From Roseivirga seohaensis (GTDB taxonomy: Bacteria > Bacteroidota > Bacteroidia > Cytophagales > Cyclobacteriaceae): 64,000 bases of DNA. This document shows, piece after piece, positions 50,301 through 57,012 of this stretch (its first letter is position 1; every line of letters begins with the position of its first letter). Under the pieces are notes generated by a model. It was not told where the DNA came from. It saw nothing but the letters and a program-made list of their open reading frames with translations, and made no database searches. The stretch spans positions 456,207-520,206 of the forward strand of contig NZ_LRPB01000048.1 in NCBI RefSeq assembly GCF_001592945.1, in the 5' to 3' direction. A program made the translations under genes and the position numbers.

Positions 50301-52094
50301 ATGAAAACCCAAACAGCTAAACTATTTTTTCCATTCTTGATACTTGGTGTCCTATCAATGTCTGGTTGCGCACTAAGCAAAATGGCAAGAATGTCTAAAG
50401 ACCAAGGACTTACAGTTGAGCCATCTCCATTGGAAGTTCACGGGAACGAAGTAAAATTCACAATGTCGGCAAACCTGCCTGTTAAAATGTTAAAACCTAA
50501 AAAGGTTTACACATTAAACACATATTACCAATACGGCACTCAAGAAAAACAATTGGCTCCAGTTGTTTTCAATGAGAAAGATTTCCCTAACGCTTCAACA
50601 GAGCAGCCTAAAGCATCTAAAGAATACTCTTTCGCATATGACCCTGCTATGTCTCGCGGAAACCTTTTAGTTCAAGGTGTTGCTTCAAACCCTAAAACTG
50701 GAAACTTTGTAGAATCTGAAAAACTTATCATTGCTGAAGGTTTAATTACTACTTCTACTTTGGTTCAGCCTTCTTACTTTACTTCATATGCTCCTCATGG
50801 CTACAATGATAAAGAAGAACTAATCCCTACTAACGTAGAGTTTTTCTTTGAGCAAGGAAGATCGGTTTTAAGGCCAGTAGAAAAAAACAGTGATAGAGGT
50901 TCAAGGTTTGCTGCTTTCATTGCAGAAAAGAATGCAACTAAAACAGTTACCATCACTGGTACTCACTCTCCAGAAGGTAAAGACAGAATTAACGCTGACT
51001 TAGCAAAAGAAAGAGCTGTAGCCATCGAAACATGGTACAGAGAGCAAATGGATAAATATGACTACCAAGGAATGGCAAGTCAAATCAGATTCATCACTAA
51101 ACCAGTTGTTGACGATTGGAATGAATTGAAAGCCATGCTTTCTAGCTACAATGGCATTTCTTCTGCTCAAAAATCAGAATGGACTAACATTATCAATGGT
51201 TCAGGTTCTTTCGAACAAAAAGAAAAACAACTTCAGAAGTTGAGTACTTACAAGCAAGTATTTAAAGACATCTATCCTCAGTTGAGAACAGCTAAAACTG
51301 AAGTGTTAACTATTAAGCCTAAAAAATCAAGAGAAGAAATTATTTCTTTAGCAAAATCTATTGCACAAGGAAGAGGATCTGCTGATCAACTTTCTGCTGA
51401 AGAGTTGGCTTATGCTGCTTCATTCACTCCTTCTTTAGAAGAGAAAAAATCAATCTACGAAGCTGCTGCTAAAAAGAACGATACTTGGGCAATCCACAAC
51501 AACCTTGGTGCAGTATCTATGGAAATGGCAATGGCTGCTTCTGGAAGAGAAAAAACTAACATGTTGAGAGATGCGATCAACCATTTCGAAATTTCAAACC
51601 AAAAGAATGCTAACGTTCATGCGCAAGCAAACTTAGGAATGGCGCAAGCAATGCAAAATAACAACCAAGCGGCTCTTGATGCTTTAAACAAAGCATTAAC
51701 AATGAACCCTGGTAACGATGTGAGACAAGGTGTAAACGGTGCTAAAGGCGCTATTGAAATCAAAATGGCTAGCTACGATGCAGCATTAAGCTCATTGGGC
51801 AATGCTACAAACCGTTCGGTTGACCAATACAACAAAGGTATGGCTCAGTTCTTGAAAGGCGATTTCAGAAGCGCTCAGTCTACTTTTGAAACTGTAATCT
51901 CTAACGATAGAGCATTTGTTTGGGCTCATTACTTAGCGGCAGTTGCTGCTGCTCGTCAAGGAAACGAGAACAAAGTAATCGAGAACTTAAGAAATGCTGT
52001 AAACGCTGACGCTTCATTGAAAGCAAAAGCTTTATCTGATTTAGAGTTCAGAGAGTTCAGTGGTAATCAAGCATTTATCGACATCTTGAAGTAA
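50301..52094 (+). CDS. OmpA-like / TPR outer-membrane lipoprotein
   Basis: A 597-residue lipoprotein: FPFLILGVLSMSGC, Cys22. Residues about 165-260 contain an OmpA-like peptidoglycan-binding segment (FFFEQGRSVLRPVEKNSDR, then TVTITGTHSPEGKDRINADL with AKERAVAIETWY). TPR repeats follow, about 380-590 (NTWAIHNNLGAVSMEMA, ALDALNKALTMNPGND, QYNKGMAQFLKGDFRSAQST). It probably anchors an outer-membrane complex to the cell wall. Codon use is strongly biased (AGA, GCT, AAC) as in the SusC gene, which implies high expression. A single-gene unit with a strong terminator. Confidence 0.82.
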   Translation: MKTQTAKLFFPFLILGVLSMSGCALSKMARMSKDQGLTVEPSPLEVHGNEVKFTMSANLPVKMLKPKKVYTLNTYYQYGTQEKQLAPVVFNEKDFPNASTEQPKASKEYSFAYDPAMSRGNLLVQGVASNPKTGNFVESEKLIIAEGLITTSTLVQPSYFTSYAPHGYNDKEELIPTNVEFFFEQGRSVLRPVEKNSDRGSRFAAFIAEKNATKTVTITGTHSPEGKDRINADLAKERAVAIETWYREQMDKYDYQGMASQIRFITKPVVDDWNELKAMLSSYNGISSAQKSEWTNIINGSGSFEQKEKQLQKLSTYKQVFKDIYPQLRTAKTEVLTIKPKKSREEIISLAKSIAQGRGSADQLSAEELAYAASFTPSLEEKKSIYEAAAKKNDTWAIHNNLGAVSMEMAMAASGREKTNMLRDAINHFEISNQKNANVHAQANLGMAQAMQNNNQAALDALNKALTMNPGNDVRQGVNGAKGAIEIKMASYDAALSSLGNATNRSVDQYNKGMAQFLKGDFRSAQSTFETVISNDRAFVWAHYLAAVAAARQGNENKVIENLRNAVNADASLKAKALSDLEFREFSGNQAFIDILK

Positions 52095-52117
52095 TCGAGC
52101 ATAAAAATTCAAAAAAG

Positions 52118-52149
52118 GGCTCTGGATGTAAATTCAGAGCCTTTTTTTA
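52118..52149 (+). terminator. Terminator of the OmpA/TPR lipoprotein gene
   Basis: GGCTCTG (52118-52124) pairs with CAGAGCC (52135-52141), followed by TTTTTTTAT. Confidence 0.9.
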
Positions 52150-52174
52150 TACCCATTACTCTTGTCAATCTTTC

Positions 52175-52206
52175 TTTGTGAATTGAGTACTGAATGTTTA
52201 TTTTTA
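52175..52206 (+). promoter_or_regulatory. Promoter of pdhB
   Basis: TTTG at 52175-52178, a 20-base spacer and TATTTTTA at 52199-52206 (one mismatch to TAnnTTTG). Transcription would begin near 52213, leaving a leader of about 15 bases before ATG 52228. Confidence 0.45.
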
Positions 52207-52227
52207 CGGCCATTAACCCCTAGATGA

Positions 52228-53205
52228 ATGAGAGAAATACAGTTTCGTGAAGCCCTGAGAGAAGCCATGTCTGAGGAAATGAGAAAAGATGATAAAATCT
52301 TTCTTATGGGAGAAGAAGTGGCCGAGTATAATGGTGCTTACAAAGTGAGCCAAGGCATGTTAGACGAGTTTGGCCCAGAAAGAGTAATCGATACCCCCAT
52401 TGCGGAACTAGGGTTCGCAGGAATTGGTGTTGGTGCCGCTATGAATGGTCTTAAGCCAATTATCGAATTCATGACCTTCAACTTCTCACTGGTAGCTATT
52501 GATCAAGTAATCAACTCTGCTGCTAAAATGATGTCAATGTCTGGCGGACAATACTCCGTTCCTATCGTGTTTAGAGGACCTACAGGTAACGCAGGCATGT
52601 TGAGCTCTCAGCACTCTCAAAACTTTGAGAACTGGTATGCAAACACCCCAGGATTAAAAGTGGTAGTGCCTTCTACTCCATACGATGCAAAAGGCTTATT
52701 GAAAGCCGCCATTCGCGATAACGACCCAGTGATTTTCATGGAATCGGAATTAATGTATGGCGACAAAGGCGAAGTGCCTGAAGAAGAATACGTATTAGAA
52801 ATTGGTAAAGCGCACATTGAGCGCGAAGGATCTGATGTTACTTTGGTTTCTTTCGGTAAAATGATGAAAATAGCCCACGAGGCAGCTGATGAATTGGCCA
52901 AAGACGGAATTAGCGCAGAGGTAATTAACCTTCGTTCTGTAAGACCTTTGGACTACCCTACCATTATTAAATCGGTAAAGAAAACAAACCGTTTGGTGAT
53001 TGTAGAAGAAGCATGGCCATTGTCTTCATTGGCAACAGACATCGCTTTCAACGTACAAAAAGATGCATTTGATTATTTAGATGCGCCAATCAAAAGAGTA
53101 AACAGCATGGACTTACCATTGCCTTATGCTCCAACTTTGATTGATGTAATTCTACCGAATGTAAAAAGAACGCTAGATGCTGTACATTCAGTTATGTATA
53201 AGTAG
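52228..53205 (+). CDS. pdhB: Pyruvate dehydrogenase E1 component, beta subunit
   Basis: A 325-residue thiamine-diphosphate enzyme subunit: FREALREAMSEEMRKDDKIF, GEEVAEYNGAYKVSQGMLDE, VIDTPIAELGFAGIGVGAAM, FRGPTGNAGMLSSQHSQNFE, and the C-terminal VNSMDLPLPYAPTLIDVILP. It works with the E1 alpha chain, which is not in this window, to decarboxylate pyruvate for acetyl-CoA. Branched-chain 2-oxoacid E1 beta is very similar, but the GPTG-N-A-G region and ending favour pyruvate. The gene stands alone with its own promoter and terminator. Confidence 0.92.
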   Translation: MREIQFREALREAMSEEMRKDDKIFLMGEEVAEYNGAYKVSQGMLDEFGPERVIDTPIAELGFAGIGVGAAMNGLKPIIEFMTFNFSLVAIDQVINSAAKMMSMSGGQYSVPIVFRGPTGNAGMLSSQHSQNFENWYANTPGLKVVVPSTPYDAKGLLKAAIRDNDPVIFMESELMYGDKGEVPEEEYVLEIGKAHIEREGSDVTLVSFGKMMKIAHEAADELAKDGISAEVINLRSVRPLDYPTIIKSVKKTNRLVIVEEAWPLSSLATDIAFNVQKDAFDYLDAPIKRVNSMDLPLPYAPTLIDVILPNVKRTLDAVHSVMYK

Positions 53206-53230
53206 TCTTTTTTTAAAATGATATTTAGGA

Positions 53231-53259
53231 ATCCGAGCCTTATAGGTTCGGATTTTTTA
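53231..53259 (+). terminator. Terminator of pdhB
   Basis: ATCCGAGCC (53231-53239) pairs with GGTTCGGAT (53245-53253), one G-T, followed by TTTTTTATTTTT. The tail runs to within ten bases of the next start codon. Confidence 0.9.
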
Positions 53260-53268
53260 TTTTTAGCC

Positions 53269-53772
53269 ATGTCTACCGTAATCGCTATAGGAGGAGTTTC
53301 AAGGTCAGGTAAATCTACGCTGGCAGATTGGCTGGGGACTCAGCTAAAGAACGCCACAGTACTCCATCAGGACGAATACGCGCTACCAAAAGATAAGCTA
53401 CCAAAAATTAAAGACCTGCCCGACTGGGAAGTCCCAGAGTCTATTGATTGGGATGCTTGGTACAAAGCCATCACTCAAGCAAAAAAGCATTATGATTATG
53501 TCATCATTGAGGGCATTCTGGTGTTCGCTAATACCAATATCAATGCCTTAATCAACCAATCCATTTTTCTAAATATTGATAAAGAAAACTTCTTAAAAAG
53601 AAGGCTAAAGGAAAAACGCTGGGGAAAAGAACCAGAATGGTTTATTGAATATGTATGGGAAGCTCATTTAAAATATGGCCTTCCTCCTAGTGATTTACAG
53701 GCTATTCAAATCAAGGACATCACAACTAACCAATACTCTGAGGTTTTGGCAGTAGTCAAAGAACAGGGTTGA
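53269..53772 (+). CDS. P-loop kinase of the nicotinamide riboside / uridine kinase family
   Basis: A 167-residue kinase. Walker A GGVSRSGKST at residues 8-17; HQDEYALPKDKLPKIKDLPD has the H-Q-D-x-x-x-x-P pattern and DWEVPESIDWDAW the W-x-V-P-x-S-x-D pattern of nicotinamide riboside kinases; VIIEGILVF supplies the base/metal motif; FLKRRLKEKRW is a lid region. It likely phosphorylates nicotinamide riboside or a nucleoside. The frame is open from 53218, but that start lies inside the pdhB terminator, so ATG 53269 is used. No other NAD-salvage genes are nearby. Confidence 0.8.
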   Translation: MSTVIAIGGVSRSGKSTLADWLGTQLKNATVLHQDEYALPKDKLPKIKDLPDWEVPESIDWDAWYKAITQAKKHYDYVIIEGILVFANTNINALINQSIFLNIDKENFLKRRLKEKRWGKEPEWFIEYVWEAHLKYGLPPSDLQAIQIKDITTNQYSEVLAVVKEQG

Positions 53773-53791
53773 TATTCCTCTGAAGCTTCCT

Positions 53792-53814
53792 AGTTCGCAC
53801 TTTTAGTGCGGACT
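53792..53814. repeat. Palindrome resembling a REP-type intergenic repeat
   Basis: AGTTCGCACT (53792-53801) pairs with AGTGCGGACT (53805-53814), ten pairs with one G-T and a TTT loop. I have seen similar AGTxCGCACT/AGTGCG palindromes repeated between genes in Bacteroidota genomes; whether other copies exist in this genome cannot be checked here. It could also end the kinase transcript, though the following T-tract is poor. Confidence 0.45.
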
Positions 53815-53838
53815 GGTCTTTCCTTTATACTTACTTAT

Positions 53839-53925
53839 ATGCACTCGAAGTACATAAGAAAAAAGGTACTCAACACAGGTAAGCACCAGTTACCGCAGTG
53901 GGCAATTGAGCACCAGAAAGATTAA
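53839..53925 (+). pseudogene. 28-codon ORF, possible N-terminal remnant of a dUTPase
   Basis: MHSKYIRKKVLNTGKHQLPQ, then WAIEHQKD and a stop. The segment V-L-N-x-x-K-H-x-L-P-x-(Y/W)-A resembles the first conserved strand and loop of dUTPases (I-N-K-S-x-H-x-L-P-x-Y-A-T). The catalytic core (A-G-x-D onward) is missing. It overlaps the stop codon of the minus-strand gene at 53922. Could equally be a chance ORF. Confidence 0.2.
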
Positions 53926-54293
53926 ATGTTTCTATATGCCTTGATCAATAAGACTAAGACCAAAAGCCCAACAATAATCACAGAATCTAGAACCAAAATG
54001 TATTTCCTAAAGTAATTGTCTAGAACGAAAGTGTAGTCTAAAATAAATACAGTAATGACAATTAAGAAATATGGCGACCTTCTCTTAAGAATCACCAATG
54101 CTTCTCTTTTTCCAAATCGCTCAAATGTTCTATAAACGACCACTAGCATTATGACGGGAAGTGAAATAGCCATCATAACTGCGCTCCAGTACAACATTTC
54201 ACGAAATCCATAAATTACACCTAAGAGCAAAAGCCCAATAAAGGATGTAATCAAAAACGTAGTATTCTCTTTAATTGATTTCACCAATTTCAT
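53922..54293 (-). CDS. Four-helix small membrane protein of unknown function
   Basis: A 123-residue protein with a short charged N-terminus and four hydrophobic helices (FLITSFIGLLLLGVIYGF, WSAVMMAISLPVIMLVVVY, FLIVITVFILDYTFVLDNYF, VLDSVIIVGLLVLVLLI) separated by basic loops (FERFGKREALVILKRRS). No family is recognised. It follows two very short frames on the same strand (54317-54442 and 54451-54621) and shares the order D-N-Y-x plus V-L-L/I-x-G-L/S with the second of these, so the cluster may be one locus. Confidence 0.6.
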   Translation of the reverse strand: MKLVKSIKENTTFLITSFIGLLLLGVIYGFREMLYWSAVMMAISLPVIMLVVVYRTFERFGKREALVILKRRSPYFLIVITVFILDYTFVLDNYFRKYILVLDSVIIVGLLVLVLLIKAYRNI

Positions 54294-54316
54294 CTTGTCA
54301 ATCTTTACTAATTGAC

Positions 54317-54442
54317 TTACCTAATATCCCTTGTAGGAGTTTGATCTACTATGCTCCGGTTCGTACACACCGCCTCTATCAGAATACTTTCCCCTACTTT
54401 ATTATTGGTTAACACCATCCCTTGGGATTTTTTATTAATCAT
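54317..54442 (-). CDS. Possible small protein (41 residues)
   Basis: ATG at 54442 opens a 41-codon frame: MINKKSQGMVLTNNKVGESI, then IEAVCTNRSIVDQTPTRDIR with the stop at 54317. A GGAGG sits four to eight bases before the ATG, a rare clear Shine-Dalgarno in this window, and the start is 8 bases after the stop of the 56-codon frame. No family recognised, no membrane helix. Weak codon evidence; it could be noise. Confidence 0.3.
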   Translation of the reverse strand: MINKKSQGMVLTNNKVGESILIEAVCTNRSIVDQTPTRDIR

Positions 54443-54450
54443 TCCTCCGA

Positions 54451-54621
54451 TTAGTTAGATTTCCTAATTAGTCTTTCAGTGTAGAACGTCAAGGCTATAG
54501 AACCTAACAATAAAACGATCCTTACTATACCAAATATGTAATTATCGATAGGGAAAAAGATCCCTTGTACTACTACTGCAATTATAACAACATACGATAC
54601 TCTATTTATTACTTTCATCAT
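54451..54621 (-). CDS. Small two-helix membrane protein (56 residues)
   Basis: The frame reads MMKVINRVSYVVIIAVVVQG, then FFPIDNYIFGIVRIVLLLGS and a helix end with basic tail (YTERLIRKSN). Two hydrophobic helices of about 15-20 residues around an N-Y turn are plain. A 20-codon frame directly upstream (MLEEGNLPMQELIVQKGLEA, 54622-54684) ends at the base before its first ATG, so a further coupled ORF may exist. The real start may be the second Met. Function unknown. Confidence 0.45.
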   Translation of the reverse strand: MMKVINRVSYVVIIAVVVQGIFFPIDNYIFGIVRIVLLLGSIALTFYTERLIRKSN

Positions 54622-54797
54622 TTAGGCCTCCAACCCTTTTTGAACTATCAACTCTTGCATGGGGAGATTTCCTTCTTCGAGCATCCCCTAAGCTTTCTTT
54701 TCTAAAAGTAACGGATTCCTATAAATAGTAACATGTACATCCCAAATTTTGCTTACTCATTAATTTCCCCTACATTAACGTAAAAATTAGTTCTGTA

Positions 54798-55505
54798 TTG
54801 AAGAAGATAGTTCAGCCGTTTTTACTGATTACCACTCTCTTATTTTCTATAGGTTGTAGTGCTCCTAAAAAGGAAGTTCCTCAGAAAAAAGTTAAGGAAG
54901 TAGAACCAGCCCCAAGGGTACCAATTGCCTCAGTAAACAGTTCGGTACCAAAATACAAAGTATCATTTTCCTCGTTGGAATTGGGCATGCCCATTTCGGA
55001 ACTCGATCAAAGGGTTTTTAAACATTATGGCGAATTTTACACCAAAGACTTTTCGGTGTATAGTTTAGACCAAATGGACTATTTGGCCGAATCTCATTAT
55101 ATCAACAATATTGATTTGTTCTTTATCGACAGCCTATTGGTACAAATTCAAGCTTATTTAACTGTAGACAAATCCAATGAGTTAATTAATCAATTTGGCA
55201 GGGCTAAATTAGTGATCAACGACTACCATAATAAAACCCTTCTGGAAACAGAAAAGGCGATTACAAAAACCAGTAATGGATATTCTATTAACAAAAACCT
55301 AGACCACTACAAATTGAAATGGGTCAGAATAGGTGCCGATATTGAGTATGAAGTAAATAAAAAACTTAATACGGATTCTACTAGCGCTAACTTAGCTCGC
55401 TTCTCTTCGATGGGAAACCCCAACGGATCAAAATATAAGCTCACCTTTCAGACTAGTGATTTTCAATACCAAATGGCATTAATTGAATGGGAATCCACTC
55501 GATAA
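54798..55505 (+). CDS. Lipoprotein of unknown function
   Basis: A 235-residue protein beginning at a TTG (no in-frame ATG precedes the signal): IVQPFLLITTLLFSIGC, Cys20 the acylated residue. After a Lys/Pro/Glu-rich spacer (PKKEVPQKKVKEVEPAPRVP) the body has alternating strands and helices (LELGMPISELDQRVFKHYG, IDLFFIDSLLVQIQAYL, KLTFQTSDFQYQMALIEWES). No family recognised. It is convergent with ffh. Confidence 0.65.
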   Translation: MKKIVQPFLLITTLLFSIGCSAPKKEVPQKKVKEVEPAPRVPIASVNSSVPKYKVSFSSLELGMPISELDQRVFKHYGEFYTKDFSVYSLDQMDYLAESHYINNIDLFFIDSLLVQIQAYLTVDKSNELINQFGRAKLVINDYHNKTLLETEKAITKTSNGYSINKNLDHYKLKWVRIGADIEYEVNKKLNTDSTSANLARFSSMGNPNGSKYKLTFQTSDFQYQMALIEWESTR

Positions 55506-55535
55506 TTAGAATACTAATCAGTTAGTTACGAAGGA

Positions 55536-56867
55536 CTATCGTCTCATTCCTCCAAGGTTGGCTAAGGCTCTTTTTCCTCCCCCCATCTTGTTCATGGTTT
55601 TCATCATTTTGCGCATGTCCGCAAACTGCTTCATTAGGTTGTTTACTTCCTGAATAGTTCTTCCGCTACCACTTGCAATTCTCTTTTTTCTACTGCCATC
55701 AATCAAATCTGGATTGGCCCTTTCAGCCTTTGTCATCGATTTGATAATGGCCTCTATTGGCTTGAATGAATCGTCATCAATATCTAGTCCTTTTATGGCT
55801 TTCCCCATGCCAGGGATCATCCCCAAAAGGTCTTTGATGTTACCCATTTTCTTGATTTGCTCGAGCTGAGAAAGAAAGTCTTCAAAGTCGAATTTATTCT
55901 GACGAATCTTCTTATTCAGCTTGCGTGTTTCTTCCTCGTCAAAGTTTTCTTGTGCCTTTTCTACCAAGGACACCACATCACCCATACCAAGAATTCTGCT
56001 AGCCATCCTATCAGGATAGAAAAGATCGATGGCATCCATCTTCTCGCCAGTAGACATGAACTTGATTGGTTTGTCCACCACCGTTCTGATAGAGAGGGCA
56101 GCTCCACCACGGGTATCACCATCTAATTTGGTCAGAACAACACCATCAAAATCGAGACGTTCGTTAAAGGTTTTGGCTGTATTTACCGCATCCTGTCCTG
56201 TCATCGAATCGACAACAAACAAGGTTTCGGTAGGATTAAGGGCTCTTTTAAGCTCCTCAATTTCATTCATCATTTGTTCGTCTACCGCCAAACGTCCGGC
56301 AGTATCAACAATTACAATTTTCTTACCCGTTGCTTTAGCGTGTTTGATTGCGTTATTGGCAATTTGAAGGGCATTCTTATTCTCTGGCTCGGCATATACC
56401 TCCACTCCTACTTGCTCTCCTAACACTTTCAATTGGTCAATCGCAGCGGGTCTATAAATATCACAAGCGGTTAGCAATACCTGACGACCTTGCTTTTTAA
56501 GCATATTGGCCAGTTTACCAGAGAAAGTCGTTTTACCCGAACCTTGAAGTCCAGAAATCAAGATGACAGCTGGGTCGCCCTTCACATTGAAGTCGGCTTT
56601 TTCGCCCCCCATCATTTTGGTAAGCTCTTCGCTTACAATCTTCACTAAAAGTTGGCCTGGTTTAACAGAAATCAATACGTCACGCCCAAGTGCTTCTTCC
56701 TTAATTCTATCCGTTACATCTTTGGCTACTTTAAAGTTAACATCAGCAGAGATTAAAGCCCTTCTGATTTCCTTTACCGTAGAGGCAACGTTAATTTCAG
56801 TTATTGTTCCTTGTCCCTTCAGCGTTTTAAACGCCTGATCCAGCTTACCACTTAAATTATCAAACAT
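55536..56867 (-). CDS. ffh: Signal recognition particle protein Ffh
   Basis: A 443-residue SRP54 GTPase. N domain, then the G domain: G1 GLQGSGKTTFSGKLA, DIYRPAAIDQL (insertion box), G3 DTAGRL, G4 TKLDGD, GGAALSI; the C-terminal M domain is Met-rich (IKDLLGMIPGMGKAIKGL, MRKMMKTMNKMGGGKRALAN). With 4.5S RNA (not in the window) it delivers nascent membrane proteins. The frame is open to 56891, but MFDNLSGKLDQAFK is the usual Bacteroidota start, hence 56867. Confidence 0.97.
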   Translation of the reverse strand: MFDNLSGKLDQAFKTLKGQGTITEINVASTVKEIRRALISADVNFKVAKDVTDRIKEEALGRDVLISVKPGQLLVKIVSEELTKMMGGEKADFNVKGDPAVILISGLQGSGKTTFSGKLANMLKKQGRQVLLTACDIYRPAAIDQLKVLGEQVGVEVYAEPENKNALQIANNAIKHAKATGKKIVIVDTAGRLAVDEQMMNEIEELKRALNPTETLFVVDSMTGQDAVNTAKTFNERLDFDGVVLTKLDGDTRGGAALSIRTVVDKPIKFMSTGEKMDAIDLFYPDRMASRILGMGDVVSLVEKAQENFDEEETRKLNKKIRQNKFDFEDFLSQLEQIKKMGNIKDLLGMIPGMGKAIKGLDIDDDSFKPIEAIIKSMTKAERANPDLIDGSRKKRIASGSGRTIQEVNNLMKQFADMRKMMKTMNKMGGGKRALANLGGMRR

Positions 56868-57012
56868 ATTCTCAATTGTAATTGACTGCAAAAATATAAA
56901 AATAATCGTCAGCGCGAAGGATGAATTCGCATTGAAAAACCCAAAAAAAACATTTCACCTTTTTAAATACATTTGATATGAAGATATTGGTGCCTTCATA
57001 ACATTCCCAAAC

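Noticed and set aside
53218..53268. Upstream extension of the nicotinamide riboside kinase-like frame
   Set aside because: It runs through the pdhB terminator hairpin; the ATG at 53269 gives the normal N-terminus.
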